From the NCBI GenBank assembly GCA_037126765.1, contig JBBCBC010000007.1, positions 26,235,667 to 26,299,666 of the forward strand: a DNA stretch of 64,000 nucleotides, written 5' to 3'. Below are positions 22,974 to 34,073 of the stretch, piece by piece. The position numbers and the translations under genes are program-made. Position 1 is the stretch's first letter; each line of letters opens with the position of its first letter. Source of the stretch: Stenogyne calaminthoides (Eukaryota; Streptophyta; Magnoliopsida; Lamiales; Lamiaceae). The notes beneath the pieces are model-generated. The model saw nothing but the letters and a program-made list of their open reading frames with translations. It searched no databases and was not told the DNA's origin.

Positions 22974-23373
22974 CAGAAATTTCTATTGACGGGGGCACAA
23001 AAAAATACGAGTGGGAAGAGATATTTACGGGGGCACAAAAAAGCAACAAAATTAATTAACAACAAAAATAGAGAAACAGGTGGGCACACCGCCGGCCGTG
23101 GAAAGTGGGAACAGGGGTGGACTTGTGCGTGGATGCTTCTGCTTCTTTGTGGCTTGTGAAGGGTTTTGGCCTATTTGGGTGGACTGATTTGTGCAGTGGG
23201 CTATTTGTGCAGGGATTTTGGGAAGGATTTGGGCTATTTGTGGGTGGGCTACTGGGCTGAAGAGGATTTATCATATAATAACAATATTTCATAAAATATA
23301 AAAATAGTAATTTTTTTTTTTTTTTGTGGGGGCACGTGCACCCCCCCTCCCCACAGGACACATAGGTCCGTCT
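22974..23373. mobile_element. Non-autonomous DNA element with GACGGATCCA/AGGTCCGTC ends
   Basis: The left end GGGACGGATCCAG is followed by 'gggggcac'; the right end has 'gggggcacgtgcacccccc' then 'ataggtccgtctt', which pairs imperfectly with the left end. This arrangement is common in plant hAT-like non-autonomous elements. No clear target duplication was seen. Confidence 0.45.
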
Positions 23374-23949
23374 TGAGGAGGACTACTTTTTTTGAGTTTG
23401 GCGGGTAAAGGGTCTAGTTTTATAAGCAAATTAAGTATAAGTATTACTTATTAAGTTAAAAATATTACAGTTACGTTTTAAAAAGTATTAGTTACTTATT
23501 CTCAGAACTGTGGGGTGAACTAAATTTTACCCTGGTCACCCAAACATTTTGAAATTAGCCCAAGCTCAATTCCATTTTTTAACGGAGGAGTACTTATTAA
23601 GTTAAAAAAAAAATATGACATTTACATTTTAAAAAGTATTAGTTAGTTGGGCATTTCTTATGTCAGTCATAGTGTTGTACTGACTGTCAATAGTCAGTTA
23701 ATCCGAACCATCAGATCTAAAATCTAAAGGCTTAAAATTAATAACCTCGCTACACGTCAGATCTTGTGTGTCAGATCTTGACCATCGTCTTCAAGATCGT
23801 CTTATATGTCGAATCGCTACAATCTTATTATAATAAATTTAATAATTTAAAAAGTATAATTATAAATTTACTGATTTATCCTTATTTAATTTATTAAAAA
23901 AACGATTTTAATTTAAAATTATTAATTATGTTACAACAATTCAATTCGT

Positions 23950-24395
23950 AGTTCATTTAGTTTCTTTCCCGTCGTCTCTTCCTCTTCCCTTCAAAAAGAA
24001 AAAATAAAGAAGATTTCTGCACAAAGTCGACTCTGCACAGGGTTCAATTCGCCAGACTAGGGTTTCCTCTAGTAGCACCATTAATTATCTAGAGTTAATT
24101 CAATTCAAGATTTCATAATACAGACCATTGTAATCCCCCTCTTCCCCCACCCACGCGACTTCAGAATTCAGAGGCAGAGCATCGCCACGGCGACGCTGGT
24201 GCGGTGGACAGTTGCTTGATGGCTTCGGTAGGACTTCGAGGCGGCGCCGGTTTTTCTGGTGACTGACGGCACAGGGGATTATCTTGCAAATACCAACTTT
24301 GAAACTCCTTCTCGGTTTTGAGGACGTGAAGGAAGACGAGGAGCATGATGACGATTCCGATGATGACGATGATGACTCTTCAGGTTTTCGATTTT
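23950..24395 (+). other. Gene-like GC-richer region near the left end of the Mutator-like element
   Basis: A pyrimidine-rich leader ('gtcgtctcttcctcttccc') is followed by sequence that ends in an acidic run (EDEEHDDDSDDDDDDSS in one frame, about 24327-24380) with a weak donor 'tcttcag|gttttc'. It could be the promoter and first exon of a captured or resident gene. No family assigned. Confidence 0.35.
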
Positions 24396-25539
24396 ATCTT
24401 TTCCAGCATTGTTTGATTCTGTTTTTCTTTTAATATTTAATTATTTATTTTTAAAAATTGTGGAATTTTCTGGGTTCTGATGTGTACTTGAAGCCCTGTC
24501 TTGTTCTTGGTTTGTTCAGAAATTTTGTTTCATATTTAACTATATACCTTTGATTTGGAAAATTGTAGAGACAGTAGACACTGATGGAAGAGGAAATTTT
24601 TCATTGATTGTGAGTAGAATTGGTATCAGATTCTTGAATTTATTTCTTTAAAAATTGATGATTGGTGCTTGTTTTTCATTAATTGTGCCGAGTTATAAGT
24701 AGTAAATGGAAAAGAATAGGAACTGTAATTGAAAACTCCTAGATCACTACCATATATGAACACATTTGCAAAGCAAGTAAATTCTAGGTCAAGAACTTAC
24801 AACTCGTCAAATCAAAGGTTCCAGAATCGGCTCCATAATATGCAATTTGCATCAATTAATTACTTCCAGCACCACGCTGCAAAATTCACAAAAGTGTCAG
24901 TAACTTATCAACCTAAAATTATCTCCTCATATCCTTAAATAAGCACAGGGCACCTCCATTTGTAAATGCATAATTAGAAGTCTATTTAGCATCATCTCAA
25001 TTTTCAACTCATTTGTTCATCAGTTTATCCATATCCAACTAGTTATAGGTTGGAAAGACACAAGCATGACTAAATTGTAAATAATGTTGCAGAGGACAAC
25101 TTTTGAGATTATTGAAACTTTGAGAATTGTTTTCTTTGTTCGTAAACCCAGCATTCATTTTCACAAATCAACGCTGTTTATGCATTGCTCGTATTGATTT
25201 GGTTTGTGTGTGCCTCATTGTTGCATGGTATGAAGGGCTTTTATAATATCATATTTCATGTTTTTAAGTTGAGCATCTATCTTTACCAAAACACCTGTAT
25301 GCTCATTGTTGATGATTATGGTAGAGGGACCTTATATGCTCACAACAGGTGATGATTAAGTTGTGTGGAAGTCGGACTCATTAGAAACTCATTAATGAAG
25401 TTGAGGGCTGTGAAATATTTAAGAATGGAAAATTTAAGCAATATCTTTGTGCTACACCGAGAAAATATATTCAGTTGGAATTGTTAAAATAATCCCGATT
25501 TTCTCTATATTTATAGGATCATTGCTTTCAAGTTCACTT

Positions 25540-25863
25540 ACAACCGAAATGTTGTGGGGGCACAAATAAGTTGTCGGAGTAATTTGACAATGATCGACTA
25601 TGTGTTCCGAGAACTCGATGATTATCATTAAAGAAAGTTTGGAAGCTCATGCCTTAAAAACCTTTTTAAGTTGTGGAAAGAGAGATGTTGGATACCAGCT
25701 AATGATAAGACCGTGCAAACACACAAGACCAATGAAGTTTGGTTCAATTTCAAAGGAGAGGTTGCAAGATTTGGTTTACAAGAATTCGTCTTAATTACTG
25801 GATTAAATGCTGGAGATATGGAAGAAATAAATCAGCTTTTGTTGAAGTTTATATTGATTTAAA
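25540..25863 (+). pseudogene. DUF1985-like fragment of an Ulp1-transposon protein
   Basis: The frame at 25671-25862 reads VWFNFKGEVARFGLQEFVLI followed by TGLNAG. A Trp-Phe, then R-F-x-L-x-E-F-x-L-I-T-G-L pattern is characteristic of DUF1985, a domain found N-terminal to C48 proteases in plant Mutator-like elements. Upstream text (KESLEAHALKTFLSCGKR) is in another frame, so there is at least one frameshift. It points towards, not along with, the minus-strand protease gene, so the two are not one reading unit as they stand. Confidence 0.6.
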
Positions 25864-27094
25864 ACACTTATTTATGTTTTTACGTACATTTCTTATGTTC
25901 AAGATATATATTTATATCGATATGGTAGGAAAATAATGAATTTATAGCTATATATGTCAATAACGACATACGCTCCGTCATAACAACAATATATGTTATT
26001 CAAATTTCGAGGGAATTTGATAATTTTTTTTTTTCTAGGTTCTCATTTTGTGAATATTAGAACGTATTATTAAAAGAAACAATAAGGTTTTCTTGTCGAG
26101 GATTCATGTTTGCTTATCACCTCTCTTGTTGCTTCTTGGTACCATGTTCATTAATTCTACTTATTTTTATTGAATATGTTGTGCTTTAAATTAGTGCTTT
26201 CTTGATCTACATATGTAATGTTAAGTTATTTTAATTTGAAGAAGCTATAGGAACATAATTGATCAATTCCATGTTTTGACATTATAAATCAGATGACACT
26301 TTGTGCTATTCCCCTGTTTTCTTGTGTTTCTTCATTGTGATTTAATTGCCAATTGGCATTTACAATTTTCAAGTATATCATAAAATACTTTGCATATTCC
26401 AAAATCTTGGTACATGAGTCATTATATAATGCTACTTTGACACTTGAATTATGGTAATTAATATCGGCTATGTAACAGCTAAATCTTATTGCAATGCATT
26501 TCTTATCTCATGGTATATGATTAAGTTCAATACCAAATGCCATTTATGTCATGTATCTTCTAATATTTCTGCTCAAATTTCTATTTTATACCGGTTTCAA
26601 ACACTGTTATTTAGTTTTCTTTCTATATGTTAATTCTTGAACATATAATACCTCTTTTCTCTTTTTTTTTTCTATCATGCTAACGTCGTCCAAGATTTTA
26701 TTTTTTTTAAGTACTCTGATTTTCTAGGAATTGCTTGGCTTGAGAGATGGAAGATGGAATAGACAATGTTGGAATTAGTAGCTAGGTTCTTTATTTTTTG
26801 ATTTATTTTTAGACAACGTCTAGTATGAAAATTTTTATACATGAAAAAACTTTAATTTACAACCAAATTCTGTAATGGTGAAGGTAAAGACAAAACTGAG
26901 TGGTTCATGGTTCACGATTTCTTTGCTGGAGTTTGGCTAGGCATCCCAAACTCTTCAGTTCTGATACTTTGGACATAACTCAGAACTAAAATGAAAAGTT
27001 GCAACTTAAATTGTTCATTCTAAAGAAAGCAATAGATTACATATTACATCATAAATAACAGTTGTTTAATTCAATAACACTAGGAACAAATATA

Positions 27095-28345
27095 CTAGTC
27101 ATTGTTCTCTTCCAAAATATAATGTTTGATGTCATCCACAGATTGCACAAGTTTCCTAAATGCAGCATGATCTTGCTCGTCATTTTTCTGTTCGTCATTA
27201 CTCGACAACCAGCCCATGACAAAACGTATTTCTCGCATTCCAATATCCAAACATCGTTGAACATAAATCATTAATTCTTCATCCTCAAAAATACCATGAC
27301 ACTGTAAGCTATTAGCAGTAGAAATATTTTCCGGTACCCTTGACAATAATAGAAAATCCTTTTTAGGGTCATGTGGTATTTTAAAATGCTCTACAAACAT
27401 CTGACTTATGCCAGTCAAAGTCATGTCGTCAGTATTCACATTCTGTCCCACAACTTTGAATTCAAAGACAATGTTCCTTGAATCACTACCTAAAATTGTG
27501 ACCGAATTTCTGGAAAAAAAAAGTTATCATTTTGATGGAATAAAATACGAACACAATCACAAATATAAAAAGTAAAATACATGACACATTACCTATCGTA
27601 AATTTCGCTTCCTTTGAAAGTATACAACTTCAGGGCTAGTCTCTCCTGCGAGTGGAAACCAACTCTTCCTACATATTCAAACATCAATAGCTGAGTTTAA
27701 TTCTACTTATATTATGAAAAAAAAAAATTATGTAGGGTCGGGTACCTCTGTTAATGCTCTATTCACGCCTTCTGGAAACATCATCATGAGGCACACATAT
27801 ATGCCACAATCATAACTATATTAAATAAAAAACAACAATTATTAAAAGATCATAATAAAATGTTATAATCGAGACACATAAAATTATTGGTGAATTTAAA
27901 TTATCAAGACAAGTAACTACTACCTGTTTGTTTGTATCGGATATGTATAAGATTGCTGATACTGAAAAGTTTCATGCCAATTGGAATGTATGAATGATTC
28001 GTCTCCCCACAATTTGCTCACGCTCTTTAGTCTTATCACCTATTTCACAAAATTTTCATGTAAACATAATCTCGGACACAATCATAATATATTTTTCAGC
28101 TACGTTCTTACCACATTTTGAACCATAGCTAATCTTTCCGCTTCTACTTCATCATTGAGAAGCCTGTCACAAATTTCTATGACCTTTTCTAAAATGTCAA
28201 TCTTACACAAAAACAAATGGCTTTGCTTATCGATTGGAATACATATTGTGTAACATCCTGATGGGGAACTTTTATAGAGTTCTCCTTGACGAAAAATTAT
28301 ATCGTTTATATGCTCGTCACTGTTCGTAATATCCAGTGCCATGTC
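27095..28345 (-). CDS. Ulp1-like cysteine protease (peptidase C48) in the Mutator-like element
   Basis: Five exons on the minus strand: 28345-28112, 28039-27924, 27815-27746, 27645-27593 and 27509-27095, all GT/AG and phase-consistent, giving 295 residues to the stop; the 5' end may have further exons above 28345. Exon 1 has CIPIDKQSHLFLCKID with the candidate catalytic His, then EICDRL with Asp. The junction of exons 2 and 3 creates PIQTNSYDCGIYVC, with the oxyanion Gln and nucleophile Cys. This is the C48 pattern; the family removes SUMO from proteins. The residue after the His is Leu where Trp is usual. The last about 137 residues (FEFKVVGQNVN...DIKHYILEENND) match nothing I know. It has no stops, unlike the other transposon genes in this window. 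The acceptor of exon 4 is inferred; the nearer AG at 27669 would give a stop. Confidence 0.7.
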
Positions 28346-29500
28346 CTGCAATAAAAAAAAAAAAATCACTTGAATTATATTGAGTACATCCAGACCCTTT
28401 TTTTTCGATCAAGATCATATTGATCCCTCATCTTCATAAAATCAAATAATTACACTTTTTTTTTTTTTTTTTTTTTGTTTATGAAGCTGGTGGCTACTAT
28501 TTCATCACATAAGCACATATAGGTGCTCATTTCATGTTTTTATTCACGAACTCTTATTCTATCATTCATAATTCTCGTAAAACCCAATAAAAAATTCACT
28601 CCAAAATACTGACCAAACCACATACAACAATATGAATTATATGCATACCGCTGAAGATTGTTGATACACTACGAATGTTTATCATCTAATGTAATTGTAT
28701 TACTCTTTGTCACAATACTAAATTTTCTATGATCCATTTTTAATTTAATTAGTGAACTTGTTTTCAATATTCTTAAGAAAACTTGATCCATGTTATTAGG
28801 CACAATTAAGTCATTGCAATGTATCCATTACAAAACAATTACAACTACTATTCCCCATTGTAGAGTTAAAGGTAAACTTCTAATTTTGCCATAACTTTAT
28901 ACTAATATCTCAATTGCCATGGAAGTTCTATACCTTATAATTACTTTAAATGCATCATTTTTTCAACTAAAAATAAATAAATTATAATGTAAATGCACAT
29001 AAATCTTAAATCAGAATTTCTCATACTGATGCAATCTGAATAAAGTGATTCCTTCTCAGCCATTCTCAATAATTATATTAGAATCATAAGTCCAAATGAA
29101 GACACCAAAAAAGGGCAGGAACAGAACACAAAAACTTGTATGAGATACGAAATGTGATACTTTTGCAAGTTTTTATGATACTTCAGAAGAAACTTAATTT
29201 TTTAAGTATCAAGACCCTGCAAAAATATCACCAAATGGGTGTTTTGATCAACATCCATAAAAAAATATCACAAAACATATATAATATGCAGAATGCTGAA
29301 TAATAGATTGTTGCACACTGTGATGCTAATTTACAGAACAAACACTCTAATTTGCAGAACTAAAATTGCAGAACAATTGAAACTTTTGAACTAACAGTGA
29401 ACAAATTATTGAAAAATTCTGCTTCCCCCCCACCAATGGACAGCAAAAGCAAACAAACTCACAAAGATCCCTTTTTTATTTGATCACTGAACTAAGTAAA
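28346..29500. other. AT-rich interior of the Mutator-like element, upstream of the protease gene
   Basis: This should hold the promoter and any 5' exons of the minus-strand protease gene. One short minus-strand frame at about 28477-28534 (MSTYMCLCDEIVATSF) could be an exon but lacks a convincing donor. Nothing else recognised. Confidence 0.35.
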
Positions 29501-29559
29501 GAGAAATTTACGCATAATAATCAAACTGACCAAGAATCAAATTGTAACGTGGTAGAAGA

Positions 29560-29765
29560 GATGGAGCCGGCGATGACTTATTGGCGTGGTGGAAGAGGTG
29601 GCGGCGGCGACGGCTTGCTGGTGGAGGAGGCGACGGATTGCTAACTGAAGAAAATGACGTTAATATCTTTTTTTCTTTTCGAAGGGTTTGCGAAAATTGG
29701 GGGAAAAGGTGGAGGCGGCGATGGCTTAGTGGCGTGGTGAAAGAGGCGGCGGCGGCGATGGCAAA
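29560..29765 (+). repeat. Direct repeat of a GGC/GGA-rich unit of about 43 bp
   Basis: 'gatgacttattggcgtggtg...ggcggcggcgac' (about 29572) and 'gatggcttagtggcgtggtg...ggcggcggcgat' (about 29720) are near copies, in the right end of the Mutator-like element. Frames across them on both strands are repeat-derived (Gly/Arg or Ser/Pro-rich). Confidence 0.7.
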
Positions 29766-29967
29766 AAATAATTTAAATATATTAAATAAGTACAACAGGT
29801 GAAAGGTAAATACGATAGCGTACGACGCCATGTGATGCGATTGTAAAGTCTGACTGTTGTCAGTCAGTACGACACCCTGACTGATGTAAGAAACACCCTA
29901 GTTACTTATTCCGTGTTGCTTAGTTATATGAATATGAAAAATAAGAAAACAAGTAAAGTGAACTTAC

Positions 29968-30613
29968 AAGTTACAACCCAGAGAAGAAAATTGTTTGGGC
30001 CCATCGGATTGCGTACGTCAAATCGCGTGTCATTCTCCCAAACTATCCAATTGCGAATGCAAGCAATATAAAAATTACAGTTAATTTTAAAATTAAATTA
30101 ATCATCAAATAAAATTGAAATGTTAGAAATATTATAGTTAAATTATTAATTATAAGCATTAGTAGCTAATTAGTGAGTAAAGTGTGATAATAGTTTATCT
30201 ACCTTACGAGTTGCTAGAAACAACATTAAGCTGCTATAACATATTTGTGTTATGGCTAACACAAATATGAATAAGTGAAGCTGATGGAATGCTTCCAGAG
30301 ACATGAAGGGCTCATGGTCCTGCATGGATATATCACAAAATTAGGTTTTTTTTTTTTTTTATAAGATTTATATTAGCTTAATGCTGAATTTAAAATAATT
30401 ATTTTATGAAAGTTAATAGAATTAATATATATTAACCTTTGGGCAAGTGTTTGTTTGGTGTCCAGCGACCAAATTTCCGGAAAGATGTTTCCCCACCGCT
30501 TTAAGCCCCGTACAAAAGGTAAAACCGTGTTTGTACAGTTTCGACGGTACACATTTTTGAAGTATGGCGGCACCGGTGTCGAAATCAGAAAATACACTAT
30601 TCCCAAAATCACC
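29968..30613 (-). pseudogene. MLO-family membrane protein, three-exon relic
   Basis: Minus-strand pieces: about 30613-30437 (ILQKCVPSKLY...NTCPK), 30319-30203 (DHEPFMSLEAFHQLHLFIFV...FLATRK, with clean AG and GT sites) and 30058-29968 (IRNWIVWENDTRFD...). The first two join in phase. These match the first extracellular loop with Cys, the conserved P-F-x-S-x-E-x-x-x-Q-L-H segment with the following membrane helix, and the W-x-x-W-E-x-E/D segment of plant MLO proteins (seven-helix proteins tied to powdery mildew susceptibility). The third piece has no AG acceptor in front (the expected site reads 'gc'). No other exons were found on either side of the adjacent Mutator-like element, so the gene is broken. 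Confidence 0.75.
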
Positions 30614-30616
30614 AAT

Positions 30617-30647
<31 letters not shown>

Positions 30648-31033
30648 TAAATAATAAAAAAAATGAAATATATACGTAATTAGCAATTTAATAAAGTTTT
30701 CAAACATACCAATTTTCATTTTCTCAATATATATAGAGATGATTAAGAAATTTTAGTGGTCGTTCCTCCCAAGACGCTGAAAGAGTTTACATATATAATG
30801 TACAATATTTTAAAAAGAATATATAGTAAACGTGAAATTGAATAATTTATATCACAGATGAATCAATCTGTCCGCTGAGTATGAAATGGTAATAGACGAC
30901 GATGGAATCAAGACCAAAGGCCACGACTCCTCTCCTGAAAATATACGTAATTAAAAATTGAACGAATTGTTGTTGCAATTGCAATTGATTAAGAGTAAAG
31001 TAATTAAATATTTTTAAGATATAGAGTTGAGGT

Positions 31034-31254
31034 ATGTTGTATTCAAGAATCCAAATTGGACAGAATCTGGAATGAAGCCGTTTTCCGTAAATCCAGTGTT
31101 GGGCATATACGTGGTTTATTGGTGGTTAATGGATGGAACTAGGTGCACTATATTAAATGTTTATGCACCTTAGCTTGTTTATTTTCTGATAAAGTGGAAC
31201 ATAGGGAGATTTGCATATGTGTTACATCAGGAGATTTCAATTCCATAAGGAAAG

Positions 31255-31258
<4 letters not shown>
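31034..31258 (+). pseudogene. LINE (non-LTR retrotransposon) endonuclease fragment
   Basis: One frame gives MDGTRCTILNVYAP; after a frameshift, EICICVTSGDFNSIRKER follows. The N-V-Y-A-P and G-D-F-N motifs, at the right spacing, are those of the APE-type endonuclease of plant L1-like elements. It is short, frameshifted and ends at a TA run. Confidence 0.75.
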
Positions 31259-31286
<28 letters not shown>

Positions 31287-31289
<3 letters not shown>

Positions 31290-32015
31290 GACGATATGAA
31301 AGAAAAGAAATGAAAATAAAAATCTGGTATCAATGTCCATTACTAACGAAAATATAGCAAGATCCTAGTCTTGGATCATGACGATACACTCACAGGCTAA
31401 AAGTCTCTCTTTTGCGAGTTGGCGTATGAATCCGTGTCTTTGTAATGCTTAACATAGTCCCATGTGGAATCCTTCTGTAACAAATTCTTTTTTTCTTGTT
31501 ACTTGACTTGTAGACTATTGTAAGAAAATAATAATTTAAAATCGATACAACTCATCCAATTTCACTTGCATAATTTTAATTTGCACCAATTAGAATAGGA
31601 TGTATTGTAAAATGTCCAATTTTATTTGCCACCTTCATTTTCATTTGTCTCCTCAAATTCGAATAACCAGTTGATTGAAATAAAAAAACCAAATATTATT
31701 ATTTATATGGCTTCACCATTAACAAGTGTTTTTATAATTGGATCGCCAATCAAATAGGATTGAACATTTGTTGGTGGTTCAATCCGTAGTTCAAACGTTA
31801 AATGTTTATTATTTTTTTATGAATAATTGTAAAAAAATGAGAGTGAAATTGGATTAAAAAAAAGTGTAATGATTGTAGTTGTTTGATAAATTAATAAAAG
31901 TGTGATTGTATGTGAATTAGTTATTTCCAAGTGAATTAATAAAATAAGTGAATGAAATTAAAAATTATAACAAATTTTAATGCACTTAACAGTTGATAAT
32001 TTTTTAATGTATAGT
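31287..32015. other. AT-rich spacer before the CACTA element
   Basis: No gene, tRNA or terminal repeat recognised on either strand. Confidence 0.4.
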
Positions 32016-32782
32016 CACTAAAAAAAATTGTTAAATATCGATGGATTTTACAGACAGACATAAATCTGTCACAATTACCGATGAATTTCCGACGGATTAA
32101 ACGAATTTAAAATACTCACAAAATTACCGACGGATTTTCGTCCGTCGGTAGTTACGACGAATTTATTGACGGATTCCAAACAATATTTAAAAATCGGCAA
32201 AATCCGTCGGTAATTCCATCAGTAATCCGATGGATTTTTTTTTTCTGAATTTCCATGATGAGTTGGGAAAAACAGAGTAAAAAAGAAACAGAGGAAATGT
32301 TATGAGCAGCTGCTTCATTAGATTTCATTAGTTTTTACTTTTTAATTAAGCTGCTCGTTTTTTTTGGTTTTTCTGAAATTGCGTTAGTTTTTGCGGCGAA
32401 ATCCATTTTTTGTTATGTATAATTTCTGGGATTTCTCAAAAATTGGATTGCTTGCTGAAAAGATTGAGTAACTAGAATGTTGGCTGATTTTATGTTGAAA
32501 AGATGAAGTAATTTCTGAGATTCTGAAAAGAGCTCCTCTAATCGCCTCCCGACTTTGATTCGACAAATATTTATTGCATTTGCCTTGCATAGTATATATT
32601 TAGTTTTAGACTGTATAGAAGTATTGGGAGTTGTAAATTGTAATGGTTAAAATTTAAATTCTTCATCTCTTCATGTTCATCTGTTTGTTATTTTCATTGG
32701 AAACATGTTATCTGAATTTTGAATTTTATTCAAGATTGGAAGAGCTTAAATATAATAGTACCGCCTATTACCACCACCCATT

Positions 32783-33196
32783 TGTTGGGTTGTGGAGCCT
32801 GAGTCGGAGAAGAGATCCAGCAAGGGCGAGGTGCTCGACCATGGTGTTAGGTCGAGCACTTCTGCTCGACCAAAGGAGGTCGAGTGCGACGGGAGACCAG
32901 AGCATTGGAGGCGCCGAAATGGGCGATCCGATCGAAGGAATCGCTCGACCAAGGCCCTTGGTCGAGCGGGTTCCGCAGCTGTGCGCGTGAATTAGGGCTT
33001 TGACCCATGTCTCATTTAAATACCTTGACTCATTGTATTTGCCTATTTGTACGAAAAACACACGAAAATAGTGAATCTCCTGGCTTGGTAGTGCCCCCAA
33101 ACGTAGTCATTCCTGACGAACTGGGTAACCAAATTGTTTGTCTCTAAATTTCTAGTTCTATTATTTTCTCCATAATTGCTTGTTTAATTCCTAACA
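32783..33196 (+). repeat. 5' LTR of copia A, with GCTCGACC palindromes
   Basis: 414 bp, TG...CA ends. Between 32838 and 32968 there are several GCTCGACC/GGTCGAGC words, including a perfect palindrome with 12-bp arms, CGCTCGACCAAG-gcc-CTTGGTCGAGCG, at 32942-32968. The 3' LTR at 46437-46849 carries the same block with a number of substitutions and small indels. Confidence 0.92.
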
Positions 33197-33242
33197 ACTG
33201 GTATCAAGAGCATCGGGTTAAAGGGATCTGTGGAGAGCAATT

Positions 33243-34068
33243 ATGATGGTCAAGGAAATCGCTGTTGAGAAGTTTGATGGAACGGATTTTGGATTCTCGA
33301 AATTGCAGATCGAAGATTACCTCAGACGGTAAAGATCTCAGATCAACCGCTGGGTGAAAAACTCAAGAGATGAAGGACGACGAGTGGAAGTTCTTTGGAT
33401 AGGAAGGCGATGAGTGTGGTTAAATCTGTCGTTATCCGAGAACGCCGCCTACATACGGTGAAAAGCAAAAACCACAAAGGAGATGCCGGAGATATTGACC
33501 GAGATGTATGAAAAACCGCCTGCAATGAACTAGGTTCATCTCGATGCGAGGTTATTCAACCCGAGGATGGCGGAGGATATCGGTGGTAAGCTAACCATCT
33601 CAACGATTTCAATATGATCTTAGCCCAATTGAGCTCGGTTGAGATTGATTTTGATGATGAGGTTCAAGCCCTTATTTTGTTGTCTTCTTTACCAGAAAGT
33701 TAGAGTGGGACCAGAATTAATTTGTTAGTGCTTCAACAGGTAAAGTGAAAGTGAAATTTGATAAGGTTAGGGATCTGGTCATGAGCGAAGAAATTCGCAG
33801 GAAAGAGTTGGGTGTGGCCACAGGATCTGCTTTGAGTGCGGGAAGCAGAGGCAGATCTGAATCCAAGGGGAAGCCAAATCGGGGTAGATCGAAGTCAAGG
33901 GGCAAAGATAAGCCCAAGAAGGATAAGAGTAAAGTTGAGTGTTATAAATGTCATGAACTTGGTCATTACAAAAGTGAGTGCAAGGCACAAGGGAACGAAC
34001 CAAAGAAGAATGACAACTCAGCCAATGTTGCCACTGATGAGGACTCAGATGCATTGATTCTGAGTGTA
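33243..34068 (+). pseudogene. Copia A gag (left half of the polyprotein)
   Basis: It starts MMVKEIAVEKFDGTDFGF, the copia gag opening, and ends with a basic region and a CCHC zinc knuckle, CYKCHELGHYKSEC (about 33940-33981), that binds element RNA. Stops and frameshifts lie between (for example TAG where Trp is expected at about 33703). The reading frame is cut at 34068 by element B and resumes at 43325. Confidence 0.85.
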
Positions 34069-34073
34069 AGCAG

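Larger units (their letters stand above)
23649..29898. mobile_element. 6.25-kb Mutator-like element with long inverted ends, carrying a Ulp1-type protease gene
   Basis: The left end (GGGCATTTCTTATGTCAGTC...) and the inverted right end (GGGTGTTTCTTACATCAGTC...) agree at 40 of 49 positions. Flanks 'tagttagtt' (23640-23648) and 'tagttactt' (29899-29907) agree at 8 of 9, as expected for an older Mutator-type nine-base duplication. Inside are a DUF1985-like fragment on the plus strand (25540-25863), a spliced C48 protease gene on the minus strand (27095-28345), and GC-rich gene-like DNA near both ends (23950-24390, 29500-29830). I found no MuDR/FAR1-type transposase, so it is probably non-autonomous. 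Plant Mutator-like elements that carry Ulp1 genes are known; the exact family is unassigned. Confidence 0.8.

Noticed and set aside
24729..24938. 69-codon plus-strand frame
   Set aside because: No domain, no splice context, ordinary AT-rich DNA inside the Mutator-like element.
29508..29831. 107-codon minus-strand frame with a hydrophobic start, like a secreted protein
   Set aside because: It spans a GGC-rich direct repeat and the terminal inverted repeat of the Mutator-like element; frames on both strands are open for composition reasons.
30860..30945. Possible upstream MLO exon ('gaggagtcgtggcctttggtc' region, minus strand)
   Set aside because: It has an acceptor-like AG in front but the translation does not resemble the MLO N terminus in any frame.
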